Positions 46,967 through 56,077 of a DNA stretch of 64,000 nucleotides are shown piece after piece; within the stretch, counting starts at the first letter, position 1, and the number at the start of each line of letters is the position of its first letter. A program made the position numbers and the translations under genes. Origin of the DNA: Leptospira paudalimensis (GTDB lineage: Bacteria; Spirochaetota; Leptospiria; Leptospirales; Leptospiraceae); NCBI RefSeq assembly GCF_026151345.1, contig NZ_JAMQPR010000001.1, positions 2,357,176 through 2,421,175 on the forward strand. Reading direction: 5' to 3'. The notes below the pieces were generated by a model. That model was given only the letters and a program-made list of their open reading frames with translations, did not search any database and had not been told where the DNA came from.

Positions 46967-49453
46967 ATGATCCAGATTTTAACATTTGTTCGCTCACTAT
47001 TCCAAGCACCAGTTGGAGTCGAATTACGTTACCAGCGATACTACGTAGCAACAAACTCAATTTATGTTTTAGCGGGACTTATCCATTTTACCTTTGTCTT
47101 TTTTTTCTGGATCGTTGGTGCCTTTGAGATGGCAGTTTTCAATATTGGAAGTGTATTCTGGTTTGCATTTACAATTTGGATCAATCGCAAAAAATACCTA
47201 TTCACTTCCTTGTATTTATGTTTTTCAGAAGTGTTTTTACATGCACTCACAGCCACTTACTTTTTTGGATGGGGAGCTGGATATCAATACTACATGATGT
47301 TATTTGCAACAGGTATTTTCCTTTTACCTCCAGGTAAAAATTTTCTAAAATTTGGTAGTATAGTGATTGGATGTCTCTTATTTGCATCCACGTATTATTA
47401 TTCGATGAATTATCCCCCCATATATGTTTGGAATACAAATTTCCTCACACTTATCAATGTATCAAACATAGTCTTTTCCACTTTATTCCATGCTGGTTTT
47501 GCTTATTACTTTACGTTAGCGGCTAATATCGCCGAAGACTCGTTAGAGAGAGAAAACAAAGCTCAAACTGCGTTTTTCCAAAACATCTCACATGAGTTAA
47601 GAACACCACTCACTTTAATTTCTGGACCCTCTGAATCTGCATTAACCCGAGAGGAAGGATTGAATCCACAAGAGGTCAAAATCATAGCCAACCAAGGGAG
47701 AAGATTAACTCGACTAGTGAACCAACTACTCGATCTCCAAAAAATTACTTCAGGGAAAATGGAAATCAAAACATCACCCATACTACTTGGTGAATTTTTA
47801 TCTTTGGTATCAGAAAATTTTAATGCCTATGTCAAAAGAAAAAACATTCATTTTGAACTCGTTTTAGAAGAGAATGATCCTATCGTTGCAGCTGATCCTG
47901 AACAATTGGACAAATGTATTTTTAATTATCTGTCGAATGCGATCAAATTTACCGAATCAGGTGGAACAATCAAATTACAAACAAAGGAAAATGATGGGGA
48001 GGTGATTGTCTCAGTTTACGACACTGGAATTGGCATGAATGAAAATCAAATGAAACGTCTATTTTCCCGTTTTGGAATCAGTGAGGCATCCCTCACGAGA
48101 GAACAAGAAGGTACAGGACTTGGCTTAGCACTTGTGAAAGAATTAGTGGAACTACATGGAGGTAAAGTAGGAGTTGAAAGTGAAATCGGAAAAGGTTCTC
48201 ATTTTTATTTTACATTACCCATTTTAAAGAATGTAAAAACAGAAGAGATTTCAAGTTGGAAAGAAAAACAATACCACCTTTTCCAACATGAATACATTCC
48301 TGAAGAATCGAAAACACATATTGTCGAACAAGAATACCTACCTCACAAACGTTTTGTTAAACTACTGGTTGTTGAAGACAATCCTGATTTACGATCCTAT
48401 TTAGGTTCAATCCTCACGAGGGCCGGTTACCATGTCCTCGTAGCAAAAGATGGAGAGGAAGGTTTAACAACAAGTTTATCAGAAAATCCAGACTTAATGA
48501 TCACTGACCTTATGATGCCAAAACTAAGTGGACTTGATTTGATTAAAGAAATTCGAAAAAAAGAACAGTTCCATTCATTACCAGTCATTTTGTTAACAGC
48601 CAAAGCAGATGTAACAACAAGAAAAGAATTACACAGTGAAGGTGCTGACTTATACCTTTCGAAACCTTTTTTGGAATCAGAATTATTGAGTGTAATTCGA
48701 AATGCCTTACGATTAAAACAAAAAGAATTTTACTTACAAGATGAATTGGCTCGTGGAGTCAAAATCCAAAAAAGACTATTACCTGAACCAAATTATGATA
48801 AAAACAAAATCGATGTTAAATTAGAATTTTTGCCAAGTGATGGAATTGCAGGTGATTATTATTGCATCCAAACATTGGAAAATGGAAAAACTTTTGTTCT
48901 ATTAGCAGATGTATCAGGGCATGGTTTCTCTGCAGGAATGATCTCCACCTTATTACATTTTAGCTTACAACTTCCAAACAGCAACAAAGAAAACCCTGCC
49001 CAATGTTTGTCTCAACTAAATTCAAATCTATATGGAAATACAGCAGGATTATTCATTACAGCAGTTGCCGTTGTCATTGATTCCCATGAAAAAAAATTCA
49101 TTTGGTCAAAAGCGGGTCACGAAGACATTTATTTCGGCAATCAAAACAAAATCACTGCCCTCATAGGAAAAGGGAAACCTCTTTCCATTCTTCCTGAATG
49201 GGAGGGAACTAATTTCGAAGTACCATATGAGGTAGGAGATAAACTCTTTTTATTTTCTGATGGAATTTTTGACGTTCGTTCAAAAGACAATTCTATGTTC
49301 CGAGAAAAGGGATTTGTTACTTGGTTAAAGGACCAGTCAATTTGGAAAAAGGACAATACACTCAGTTCTTTATTACAATCAGCAATTTCCCATCAAAACT
49401 CAGAACACTTTGAAGACGATGTAACTTTACTTTCCATCCAATTCTTAAGGTAA
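46967..49453 (+). CDS. Hybrid histidine kinase-REC-SpoIIE phosphatase fusion
   Basis: An 828-residue protein. Residues about 25-195 are five or six membrane helices. The HisKA box is [13 protein letters not shown] (His about 208), and the ATPase shows [10 protein letters not shown] and [22 protein letters not shown] domain (about 463-580) has VVEDN, the phospho-acceptor in ITDLMMP, LTAKAD and SKPF. A PP2C/SpoIIE phosphatase follows (about 600-825), with [22 protein letters not shown] and [13 protein letters not shown]. The kinase presumably phosphorylates its own REC, which then gates the phosphatase towards a STAS-type substrate. No strong ribosome binding site is visible. Confidence 0.9.
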   Translation: MIQILTFVRSLFQAPVGVELRYQRYYVATNSIYVLAGLIHFTFVFFFWIVGAFEMAVFNIGSVFWFAFTIWINRKKYLFTSLYLCFSEVFLHALTATYFFGWGAGYQYYMMLFATGIFLLPPGKNFLKFGSIVIGCLLFASTYYYSMNYPPIYVWNTNFLTLINVSNIVFSTLFHAGFAYYFTLAANIAEDSLERENKAQTAFFQNISHELRTPLTLISGPSESALTREEGLNPQEVKIIANQGRRLTRLVNQLLDLQKITSGKMEIKTSPILLGEFLSLVSENFNAYVKRKNIHFELVLEENDPIVAADPEQLDKCIFNYLSNAIKFTESGGTIKLQTKENDGEVIVSVYDTGIGMNENQMKRLFSRFGISEASLTREQEGTGLGLALVKELVELHGGKVGVESEIGKGSHFYFTLPILKNVKTEEISSWKEKQYHLFQHEYIPEESKTHIVEQEYLPHKRFVKLLVVEDNPDLRSYLGSILTRAGYHVLVAKDGEEGLTTSLSENPDLMITDLMMPKLSGLDLIKEIRKKEQFHSLPVILLTAKADVTTRKELHSEGADLYLSKPFLESELLSVIRNALRLKQKEFYLQDELARGVKIQKRLLPEPNYDKNKIDVKLEFLPSDGIAGDYYCIQTLENGKTFVLLADVSGHGFSAGMISTLLHFSLQLPNSNKENPAQCLSQLNSNLYGNTAGLFITAVAVVIDSHEKKFIWSKAGHEDIYFGNQNKITALIGKGKPLSILPEWEGTNFEVPYEVGDKLFLFSDGIFDVRSKDNSMFREKGFVTWLKDQSIWKKDNTLSSLLQSAISHQNSEHFEDDVTLLSIQFLR

Positions 49454-49513
49454 CAATTTTTTATAAAATTACATTCATTTAACATCGAATTTACGTCTAA
49501 AACACCGAGGAAA

Positions 49514-49942
49514 ATGATGCAAACAAATCTATTACAAAATATCTTACGAACTGTACTCGGACTTTTTATGACAGTTGCAGGTGTAGGTCACCTTACGTTC
49601 CAACGGCAAGAATTTTTAGCCCAAGTTCCACGATGGTTACCTCAAGATCCAATGTTTATGGATTTTGTTGTATTGTCTTCAGGAGTGGTTGAAATCACAT
49701 TTGGACTGTCCTTACTTTTTTGGGCGAAGGAAAGGATAAAAGTGGGGATACTACTTGCTATCTTTTTTGTTTTAATTTTCCCAGGAAATATTTCTCAATA
49801 CACTAATGGGATCAGTGCTTTTGGTCTCGATACTGATGAGAAAAGACTGATCCGTCTATTTTTTCAACCTGTCCTCATCCTTTGGGCATTATGGTCAACA
49901 GGCGCTTTACGATATTTGATCGAGAAACGTAAAAACAAGTAA
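49514..49942 (+). CDS. DoxX family membrane protein
   Basis: A 142-residue protein with four predicted helices. It matches the DoxX pattern (LRTVLGLFMTVAGVGHLTF, LSSGVVEITFGLSLLFWAKE, GILLAIFFVLIFPGN). DoxX-like proteins are small inner-membrane proteins of uncertain function, some linked to respiration or redox stress. A GAGG lies just upstream of the ATG. It lies 60 bp downstream of the SpoIIE fusion gene. Confidence 0.85.
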   Translation: MMQTNLLQNILRTVLGLFMTVAGVGHLTFQRQEFLAQVPRWLPQDPMFMDFVVLSSGVVEITFGLSLLFWAKERIKVGILLAIFFVLIFPGNISQYTNGISAFGLDTDEKRLIRLFFQPVLILWALWSTGALRYLIEKRKNK

Positions 49943-50039
49943 ATATATTTCATTTGAGAAAACCAAATTTATAAATTTTCCTTTTCGAATCATTTGGAAA
50001 ATGATAAATTTGGTCAAATTTTATCAATTGGAAGTTTCT

Positions 50040-50465
50040 ATGAATTTTCTTTCAAAAACCAACCTTACTCTTCTCACCCTTTTGTCACTACTGGCTTGTA
50101 ACAAACTTTCACAATCACCAGAAGCAAAACTAAAAGAATTGGTTCCAAAATTCCAAAAGACAATGTGTTCAAAAACAATTGAGTGTACGAAAGATGAATT
50201 CGCAAAAATTCCACCTGCTTATCGGAATATGATCCCACCTTTTATGCAGTCAGAAGAAAACTGTATCACATTCTTTGACCAAAAAATGAAAGAGGCTGAG
50301 AAAAAGAGAATCGAAGAGAAGAAGGATGTGACAGAAGAACAAGTACAAGCATTTGAAAAGTGTATCTTAGCATTTGATAAACTAACATGCGATACATTTA
50401 AAGGTGCAAAAGGAAAAGTTTCCATTCCAGAATGTGAAGAAGCACAAAAATTTTCTGGCAACTAA
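50040..50465 (+). CDS. Small Cys-rich lipoprotein
   Basis: A 141-residue predicted lipoprotein (lipobox SLLAC). The mature part has six Cys in a helical context (TMCSKTIECTKDE, SEENCITFF, FEKCILAFDKLTCD, IPECEEA), spaced like a disulfide-stapled helical bundle. Leptospira encode several short lipoproteins of this style. The ATG at 50040, preceded by GGAAG, is preferred over the upstream in-frame ATG at 50001. No function is recognised. Confidence 0.8.
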   Translation: MNFLSKTNLTLLTLLSLLACNKLSQSPEAKLKELVPKFQKTMCSKTIECTKDEFAKIPPAYRNMIPPFMQSEENCITFFDQKMKEAEKKRIEEKKDVTEEQVQAFEKCILAFDKLTCDTFKGAKGKVSIPECEEAQKFSGN

Positions 50466-50477
50466 GAGACCAAAATG

Positions 50478-50498
50478 AGGATTGGAACTTCCAATCCT
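50478..50498. terminator. Palindromic hairpin between convergent genes
   Basis: AGGATTGG (50478-50485) and CCAATCCT (50491-50498) form a perfect 8-bp stem with a 5-nt loop. On the minus strand it is followed by CATTTTGG; on the plus strand by TTAAATGG. It sits 13 bp after one stop and 9 bp before the other, so a weak bidirectional terminator is likely. Confidence 0.6.
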
Positions 50499-50506
50499 TA
50501 AATGGC

Positions 50507-52225
50507 TTACTCTGCATAAAGTTCAATTTTGTTTACTAGATCTTCTGGTAGAAATGGCTTATGAATTATATCTAAAAAACCTGAACGTTTCACATGATTG
50601 CTAACATCAATCGAAACATCAGCAGTTAGAGCTATGATAGGAGTGAAGATTCCACTAGCACGAATTTTTTCCGTAGTGACAAATCCATCCCAATCAGGCA
50701 TTTGCAGATCCATTAAGACCAAAGAGATTTTCTCTTTACTAACAATCTGTAAAGCTTCTTTACCATTACTCGCCAATTGGCATTCAAAACCACATTTTCT
50801 GATAAATTGAAACGCTACTTTTAAATTGAGTTCATTATCGTCTACAACAAGGATAGTTTTATTCTTTCTTTGATTTGAAGAATTTTTTTGAATCACAAAA
50901 CGATTCTCTTCTGGAATCAATTCCGATTTTGCAAATTCCAAAATAAATGAAAATTCACTTCCTTCACCTTCTTTCGACTCTAATGTAATATTAGAACCAT
51001 AGAGTTCAACGAGCTTTTTCACAATTGATAATCCTAAACCTGTACCACCAAATTTTCTTGAAGTGGAAGAATCAGCTTGAGAAAAATGATCAAATATGAT
51101 TTTTTGATTCTTTTCTGGTATACCGATGCCAGTATCTCTTACAATAAATTTTACTATTACTTTATCATGTGATGTGTCTTCTAGTTTGACTAATAAACCA
51201 ATTTCACCATCTAATGTAAATTTTATAGCGTTCGAAATCAAATTGATTAAAATTTGCGTTAAGCGATTCGGATCACCAATTAAAAATTTACTGATACCTT
51301 CATCTATTTCCAATTTGAATTCAAGATTTTTCTCATCCGCTTTAACCTTCATAGAATGATAGATTTTATGGATTAAAGATTGAAAATCAAAGGGAATGAA
51401 TTCAAGTTCAACCTTACCCGCCTCCATCTTATTAAAATCCAAAATATCATTTATGATAACTAATAGATTTTTAGAAGAAAACTGAATCATGGACAAAAAA
51501 TCCTTATGTTCTTCTTTTGGATCATCATCCAAAATAATATTTGTAAATCCTATGATTGAATTAATCGGAGTACGAATCTCATGACTCATGGAAGATAAAA
51601 ACATAGACCTAGATTGCGCAGCCTTCTCTGCTTTTTCCTTAGCAAAACTTAATTCCCTCAATGAATCATTTAATTCTTCTGCTTTTACCACATAAGAGTT
51701 TTCTAATTCATGATTCACACGTATAAACATGAGCATGATTAAAAATTCTCCAAGAAAACTCAAAAAAAGATTAAATTGAAAAAGTGTATTCAGATCTATC
51801 TTATCCATATTACCAAACTTAAGGATGGAATATTCAGATGACTCCAGATAAAAATAAGAAAGTAACGAGACCAAAGTCCAATAAACAATCCATCTCCACT
51901 GGATCGTTTCAAATATCAGAAAATATAAACTCAAAAGTGGGAAATACAAAAGAATTGAACCAGAACCTTTCCCTTGCGTACTCGATATATTTATGATCGC
52001 AAAATTAAATAGTAATAAAATTAAATTTTTAGAAAGGAAATGGAATCCTTTTTTGTTCAATGTATAGGCAATATAAAATAAGAGAGCAACAAAGAAGCCA
52101 AAAAAGGAAAAAAATGTTCTCCCAAAAAACAATAACATTGCTAGTGAATTTATTATTGCTAAAGTGATAAAAATACCACTTAGGTATCTAATAAATCGAA
52201 TTTGTTTTTGCCTCATTGTAGTCAT
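50507..52225 (-). CDS. Hybrid sensor histidine kinase/response regulator
   Basis: A 572-residue membrane hybrid kinase. About six N-terminal helices (to about residue 175) are followed by HisKA (FLSSMSHEIRTPINSIIGF), ATPase (NLISNAIKF, VRDTGIGIPEKNQ, GTGLGLSIVKKLVELYG), and a C-terminal REC domain with VVDDN, LMDLQMPDWDG and ALTAD plus HKPF. No Hpt domain is encoded, so a phosphorelay would need an external Hpt. The start is uncertain among ATG 52225 and ATG 52216. Confidence 0.92.
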   Translation of the reverse strand: MTTMRQKQIRFIRYLSGIFITLAIINSLAMLLFFGRTFFSFFGFFVALLFYIAYTLNKKGFHFLSKNLILLLFNFAIINISSTQGKGSGSILLYFPLLSLYFLIFETIQWRWIVYWTLVSLLSYFYLESSEYSILKFGNMDKIDLNTLFQFNLFLSFLGEFLIMLMFIRVNHELENSYVVKAEELNDSLRELSFAKEKAEKAAQSRSMFLSSMSHEIRTPINSIIGFTNIILDDDPKEEHKDFLSMIQFSSKNLLVIINDILDFNKMEAGKVELEFIPFDFQSLIHKIYHSMKVKADEKNLEFKLEIDEGISKFLIGDPNRLTQILINLISNAIKFTLDGEIGLLVKLEDTSHDKVIVKFIVRDTGIGIPEKNQKIIFDHFSQADSSTSRKFGGTGLGLSIVKKLVELYGSNITLESKEGEGSEFSFILEFAKSELIPEENRFVIQKNSSNQRKNKTILVVDDNELNLKVAFQFIRKCGFECQLASNGKEALQIVSKEKISLVLMDLQMPDWDGFVTTEKIRASGIFTPIIALTADVSIDVSNHVKRSGFLDIIHKPFLPEDLVNKIELYAE

Positions 52226-52399
52226 ACAATTAATCGGTCATTCCTTCGAAACGTAATCCCGTTAAATTGGAATTTAGTATTCAAATTTCAATTCCAGCAA
52301 AAGTCAGAATTGGCTCTTATCTTAATCTAACCAGTAGTTTCGACGAAATAATACCAGAAAAAACCTACGACTTAAAAGAATTTTGTGATTCAGAAATTA

Positions 52400-53635
52400 T
52401 TACAGAAGTTTTTTCATTCGATTCTGTATGGAATTGATTTCTTTTGGAGACGTTACATAAGATATTGCTTCCATAAAATATTCTTTTGATTTTAAAGGAT
52501 CCAAACCAGAATACAACTCACCTAATAACGAAAAGTAATAAGAATTTTTTGGTAAATCCAACTTTCCCAATTCTCTGATCGCTTCTTTGTTTCCATATGC
52601 TTTGTAGATAGCATAAATACGATTGAGTTGTATCAAAGAAGAAGATTCTATCAAATGAAGTGCTGAATACAATTCAGAGATACTTTGCCATTTCCCATTC
52701 GTACCTTCTGGGAGACTATGCCAAAAAGCAATATTTGCCTCCAAATGGAATTTGGAAAACATTGGGTTTTGAATCAGCAAGTGATAAAAGTATTTTCCTT
52801 TTTGAATGAATTCCAAATTCCAAAACTCTCGGTTTTGGTCTTCATAAAGTACGATTTCCCCTTCATGGCCAAACCGTGAATCAAAACGAGAGTACTGAAA
52901 ACAAAATAGAGAAAGTAGAGCATACACATCGGAATGAATTGAAATTTTAGTTTCTAAAAGTAAACTACAGAGATGGATTGATTCCAAACATAATGATTTT
53001 CGAATCTCTTTCTCCAATCCTTCCATCGAATAACCTTTATTAAAAATGAGGTATATAGTTCTCAATACTGATTGGAGACGATTTTGAAATTCATCTGGAG
53101 TCGGATATTTCAGGCTAATACCATTTTCCCTCAGGACTTCTTTTGCACGGTAAAGACGTTTTGAGATGGTTTCTTTATTGGTTAAAAATGTTTTGGCAAT
53201 TTCATCAATGGTAAATCCGCATAAAATCCGAAGAGCCAAACCGATTTGTGATTCGATTGGGATGGAAGGATGTGAAAGTACAAACATCATCATCAATTGA
53301 CTGTCAATCACCTCTTCCATCACAAAATCGAAATCTATCTTGGATGAGTTAGATTCTTGTCGATAATGATCGATTATTTTTTGGTCATGAATCTTCTCTC
53401 GTTTATATCTATTGATTGCTTTGTTTTTTGCAACTGAGTACAACCAAGGGATTGGATTATTTGGAATTCCTTTGTTTAACCAATCTTCTGATGCCGTTAA
53501 AAAAGTTTCACTGACAATTTCTTCCGCATTATCCATAAACTGAATTCCATAATATTTGCATAAAACGGAAATCATTTTGGAAGCTTCCGTCTTGTACAAA
53601 TTAGAAATCCGATTGGAAATATCCGCTGTATCCAT
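52400..53635 (-). CDS. ECF42-type RNA polymerase sigma factor
   Basis: A 411-residue extracytoplasmic-function sigma factor. Region 2 (FMDNAEEIVSETFLTA, NNPIPWLYSVAKNKAINRYKRE) is followed by region 4 (CGFTIDEIAKTFLTNKETISKRLYRAKEVLRENGI in outline). A C-terminal extension of about 230 residues has the helical, TPR-like repeats (SISELYSALHLIESSSLIQLNRIYAIYKAYG) typical of ECF42. ECF42 factors lack anti-sigma genes and are instead linked to a DGPF protein, as here (upstream gene). Start set at ATG 53635; TTG 53641 is alternative. Confidence 0.9.
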   Translation of the reverse strand: MDTADISNRISNLYKTEASKMISVLCKYYGIQFMDNAEEIVSETFLTASEDWLNKGIPNNPIPWLYSVAKNKAINRYKREKIHDQKIIDHYRQESNSSKIDFDFVMEEVIDSQLMMMFVLSHPSIPIESQIGLALRILCGFTIDEIAKTFLTNKETISKRLYRAKEVLRENGISLKYPTPDEFQNRLQSVLRTIYLIFNKGYSMEGLEKEIRKSLCLESIHLCSLLLETKISIHSDVYALLSLFCFQYSRFDSRFGHEGEIVLYEDQNREFWNLEFIQKGKYFYHLLIQNPMFSKFHLEANIAFWHSLPEGTNGKWQSISELYSALHLIESSSLIQLNRIYAIYKAYGNKEAIRELGKLDLPKNSYYFSLLGELYSGLDPLKSKEYFMEAISYVTSPKEINSIQNRMKKLL

Positions 53636-53650
53636 TAGCAACAGAACGTT

Positions 53651-54010
53651 TTACATTGAATCCTGATGTGTCCCTTTTACCATTCTGACTTCCACACTAT
53701 TCCCTTCTCCTCCCAATATCGGGCATTTTTTCGCAATCTGCACTGCATCATCCCAGTTCTCTGCATAGATGATGATAAAACCCGCTAATGATTCCTTAGT
53801 TTCAACAAATGGACCATCGGTTATGATTTGTTTGGATCGAATTACTTTACCTTCTTCTGAAAGTCCAATTCCAGAAATGAATTTCTTTTTTGAAATGATT
53901 TCATTTATCCATTCATGGTATTGTTTCATATAAATCTCTAATTGTTCTTGTGAAGGTTTTTCACCTTTTGTTAAAAGATCCAATCGCATTAAAATTAAAT
54001 ATTCTTCCAT
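53651..54010 (-). CDS. YciI/DGPF-family protein paired with the ECF42 sigma factor
   Basis: A 119-residue YCII-like ferredoxin-fold protein. It contains the diagnostic TDGPFVETKESLAGF motif. ECF42 loci across bacteria carry one or more such DGPF proteins next to the sigma factor. Possible roles include being a target or modulator. The ATG at 54010 is favoured because GAGGTGA lies 7 bp upstream, whereas the ATG at 54016 abuts that sequence. It sits 15 bp upstream of the sigma gene. Confidence 0.9.
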   Translation of the reverse strand: MEEYLILMRLDLLTKGEKPSQEQLEIYMKQYHEWINEIISKKKFISGIGLSEEGKVIRSKQIITDGPFVETKESLAGFIIIYAENWDDAVQIAKKCPILGGEGNSVEVRMVKGTHQDSM

Positions 54011-54012
54011 TA

Positions 54013-55020
54013 TCATTCACCTCGTTTATTTTTATAATGATCTATAAATTCCCTAATCTTAGATTCATACTCACTTGGATTGGAATTCCAAATAAGACCA
54101 TGTGCACCATAGCTGGGACACCATAATTCAGACGGCCCCAAATAAAGTTCTGACAAATATTTTGAATGAAGATACGATACAATTTGATCTTGTTTGCTAT
54201 GGATTAAAAGGATAGGAATTCCTTTCGTTAACTTCATAGAATTTTCAGGACTTAGCATAGTATCAAAATTTCCTCTTAACAACACTAATTTTACTAACAA
54301 ATTTATCATTTGTTTCGGAAGACTTTTTGATTCTTTCGAATCAGAAATCAATCGTTCAAAGCTGATCATTGGGTTTTCAACTATAATCGCTTTTACTTCG
54401 CTTATAATGGGAAGATTGATCAGAACTGAAGAACCTCCAACGGAAGATCCAAACATGTAAATCTCTTTGTAGTGTTGTTTCACATAAACCAAAACAGAGA
54501 GAACATCTCGTGATTCTCTAATTCCAAAACTCAAACCCGGAAAATGACAAGGTGCTTCCCCATGACAAGATAAGTCAAAACTGATCACATCCATTCCTAA
54601 ACTCAGATAAAAGGGTATGTACCGAGTGACTTCTCTTCTGTCTGAGCCACCACCATGGACGAGAATGATTATTTTCGATTTTTGATTATCAAAGTTTTTT
54701 TCATTCTCTTTTGTCGAAACCATCCAACCAGGCAATTGATAACCATTGATAGATGGTATTGATATTTCGCTAAAAGGGAATTCTTTTGTTAGGCGAATGT
54801 TTCCACAATGTTTTCCCCATAAACCTTCCACTTCCCGATTGCAATCACTCAAATCCTTGGTGATTCCTTTCCATTTTAGGAAAAGGATTTGGTTACTTGC
54901 TGTCCAAATTCCAAAAATCATGAGTAAGATAAATATAGAAAAACAAGACACAAAGAAGAAGATTGGTATCCCAATCCTACCTCGTTTCCCTTTCCACTTG
55001 GATTGTATCGTTTTGAACAT
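54013..55020 (-). CDS. Membrane-anchored alpha/beta hydrolase
   Basis: A 335-residue protein with one N-terminal transmembrane helix (about 15-40) and an alpha/beta hydrolase domain. HGGGSDRRE marks the oxyanion loop, FGSSVGGSSV the nucleophile elbow (Ser), LLIHSKQDQIV the acid region and YGAHGL the His. Possibly a peptidase or esterase. The ATG at 55020 has AGGAGGG at good spacing; the longer frame to 55071 is unlikely. It overlaps the start of the DGPF gene and thus heads the ECF42 operon. Confidence 0.87.
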   Translation of the reverse strand: MFKTIQSKWKGKRGRIGIPIFFFVSCFSIFILLMIFGIWTASNQILFLKWKGITKDLSDCNREVEGLWGKHCGNIRLTKEFPFSEISIPSINGYQLPGWMVSTKENEKNFDNQKSKIIILVHGGGSDRREVTRYIPFYLSLGMDVISFDLSCHGEAPCHFPGLSFGIRESRDVLSVLVYVKQHYKEIYMFGSSVGGSSVLINLPIISEVKAIIVENPMISFERLISDSKESKSLPKQMINLLVKLVLLRGNFDTMLSPENSMKLTKGIPILLIHSKQDQIVSYLHSKYLSELYLGPSELWCPSYGAHGLIWNSNPSEYESKIREFIDHYKNKRGE

Positions 55021-55306
55021 TTTCAATGCCCTCCTCTCTCTATAGCAAACGAGGATTCCCAATCTGGACAATTTCTAAGAAAAAAAGAAGTATTGCGAAG
55101 GTTCTGAACAATAAGTTCCAACATTCACGGGGACCGTATTGTAAGGAAACGAGATTAAACAACAAAGGAATTCCTTCCCAAATCATTATTTTTGAAGGGA
55201 GTTTGAATCCGAATTGGGTGGACAATTTGCCTCAAAATAAGAGATAAAAAGATTTTCATAAATTGAATATGCAAAAGGTCGAACCTCACAAATGGTATAA
55301 GAACCT
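55021..55306. other. 286-bp divergent intergenic region
   Basis: Separates the hydrolase-DGPF-ECF42 operon and the SnoaL-like gene. Two short overlapping frames (55026-55247) have no recognisable product. It should hold the operon promoter, but I cannot point to a convincing -35/-10 pair. Confidence 0.45.
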
Positions 55307-55723
55307 ATGACTCATTTAGAAAAAAACAAAGAAATTGTAAGAAGGTTCAATTTAGAAGTAATCCAAAACTGCAATGAGGAAACCTTCGAGGAACTCATGC
55401 ATAAAGATTTTATCAATCGCACAGCTCCGGCTCATACAAACGATGCGAAAGGAATGTGGAATACCTTCCATTCTATATTAAAACCAGCATTTCCTGATTT
55501 GAAAGTGGAGATTTATGACCAAGTTGCAGAAGGTGATAAGGTAACCACTCGTAAGGCGATTCTTGGCACACATTTAGGCCCACTTATCGGAATTGTACCA
55601 ACAAAAAAACAAATTCGGATCGATGTCATTGATATTGTTCGCTTGCAAGACGGCAAGTACATCGAACACTGGGGCATCAATACTTTACAGACTTTGCTAT
55701 CAGAACTAAAGTCTTTATCATAA
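55307..55723 (+). CDS. SnoaL-like ester cyclase family protein
   Basis: A 138-residue NTF2-fold protein. KEIVRRFNLEVIQNCNEE and FINRTAPAHTNDAKGMWNTFHSILKPAFPDLKVEIYDQVAEGDKV (outline) match the SnoaL/ester-cyclase group, with IEHWGINTLQTLL at the end. The family includes polyketide cyclases but most bacterial members are of unknown function. Divergent from the ECF42 operon, so it could be regulated by it. Confidence 0.87.
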   Translation: MTHLEKNKEIVRRFNLEVIQNCNEETFEELMHKDFINRTAPAHTNDAKGMWNTFHSILKPAFPDLKVEIYDQVAEGDKVTTRKAILGTHLGPLIGIVPTKKQIRIDVIDIVRLQDGKYIEHWGINTLQTLLSELKSLS

Positions 55724-56077
55724 AATTCAAATTTTCTAACAACGAACCACCTAATCAGATGAGTACAGAGTGTACGTACGACAAAAGCTGGCTCGTATAC
55801 CCCTCATCAATTAAGAATAAGAATCATTCTACTACCCAATAGAAAGTTTTCCAAATGTATTTACACCGAACTGATAGTAGGTACAACGAATTCCGCGTTT
55901 CTTAATAATCAAATAAAATAACGTTTCAATTTACTTCACTCTCATTTCAGGAAATTTTTTTTTGCATTTTATATTGTACGGAGTTACCTAAATAAAAATA
56001 TGCTGGCATTTTTTTCAATGACATATATCAATTGGTAGCAAATTTCAATTCGCTTCTATGCAAAAAATTTCATTCGT
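55724..56077. other. 354-bp intergenic region
   Basis: AT-rich. Contains a palindromic GTACGTAC at about 55772-55779 and, at 55815-55832, the sequence AGAATAAGAATCATTCTA, which has partial resemblance to a Fur box. No gene or terminator is evident. It presumably holds the promoter for the multi-PAS kinase. Confidence 0.5.

Noticed and set aside
46786..46968. 60-codon minus-strand frame between chemoreceptor and kinase-SpoIIE genes
   Set aside because: No ribosome binding site, domain or signal sequence; probably chance, and it covers the likely promoter region.
55026..55247. Short overlapping frames in the 55.0-55.3 kb gap
   Set aside because: No convincing start signals or product; likely promoter DNA.
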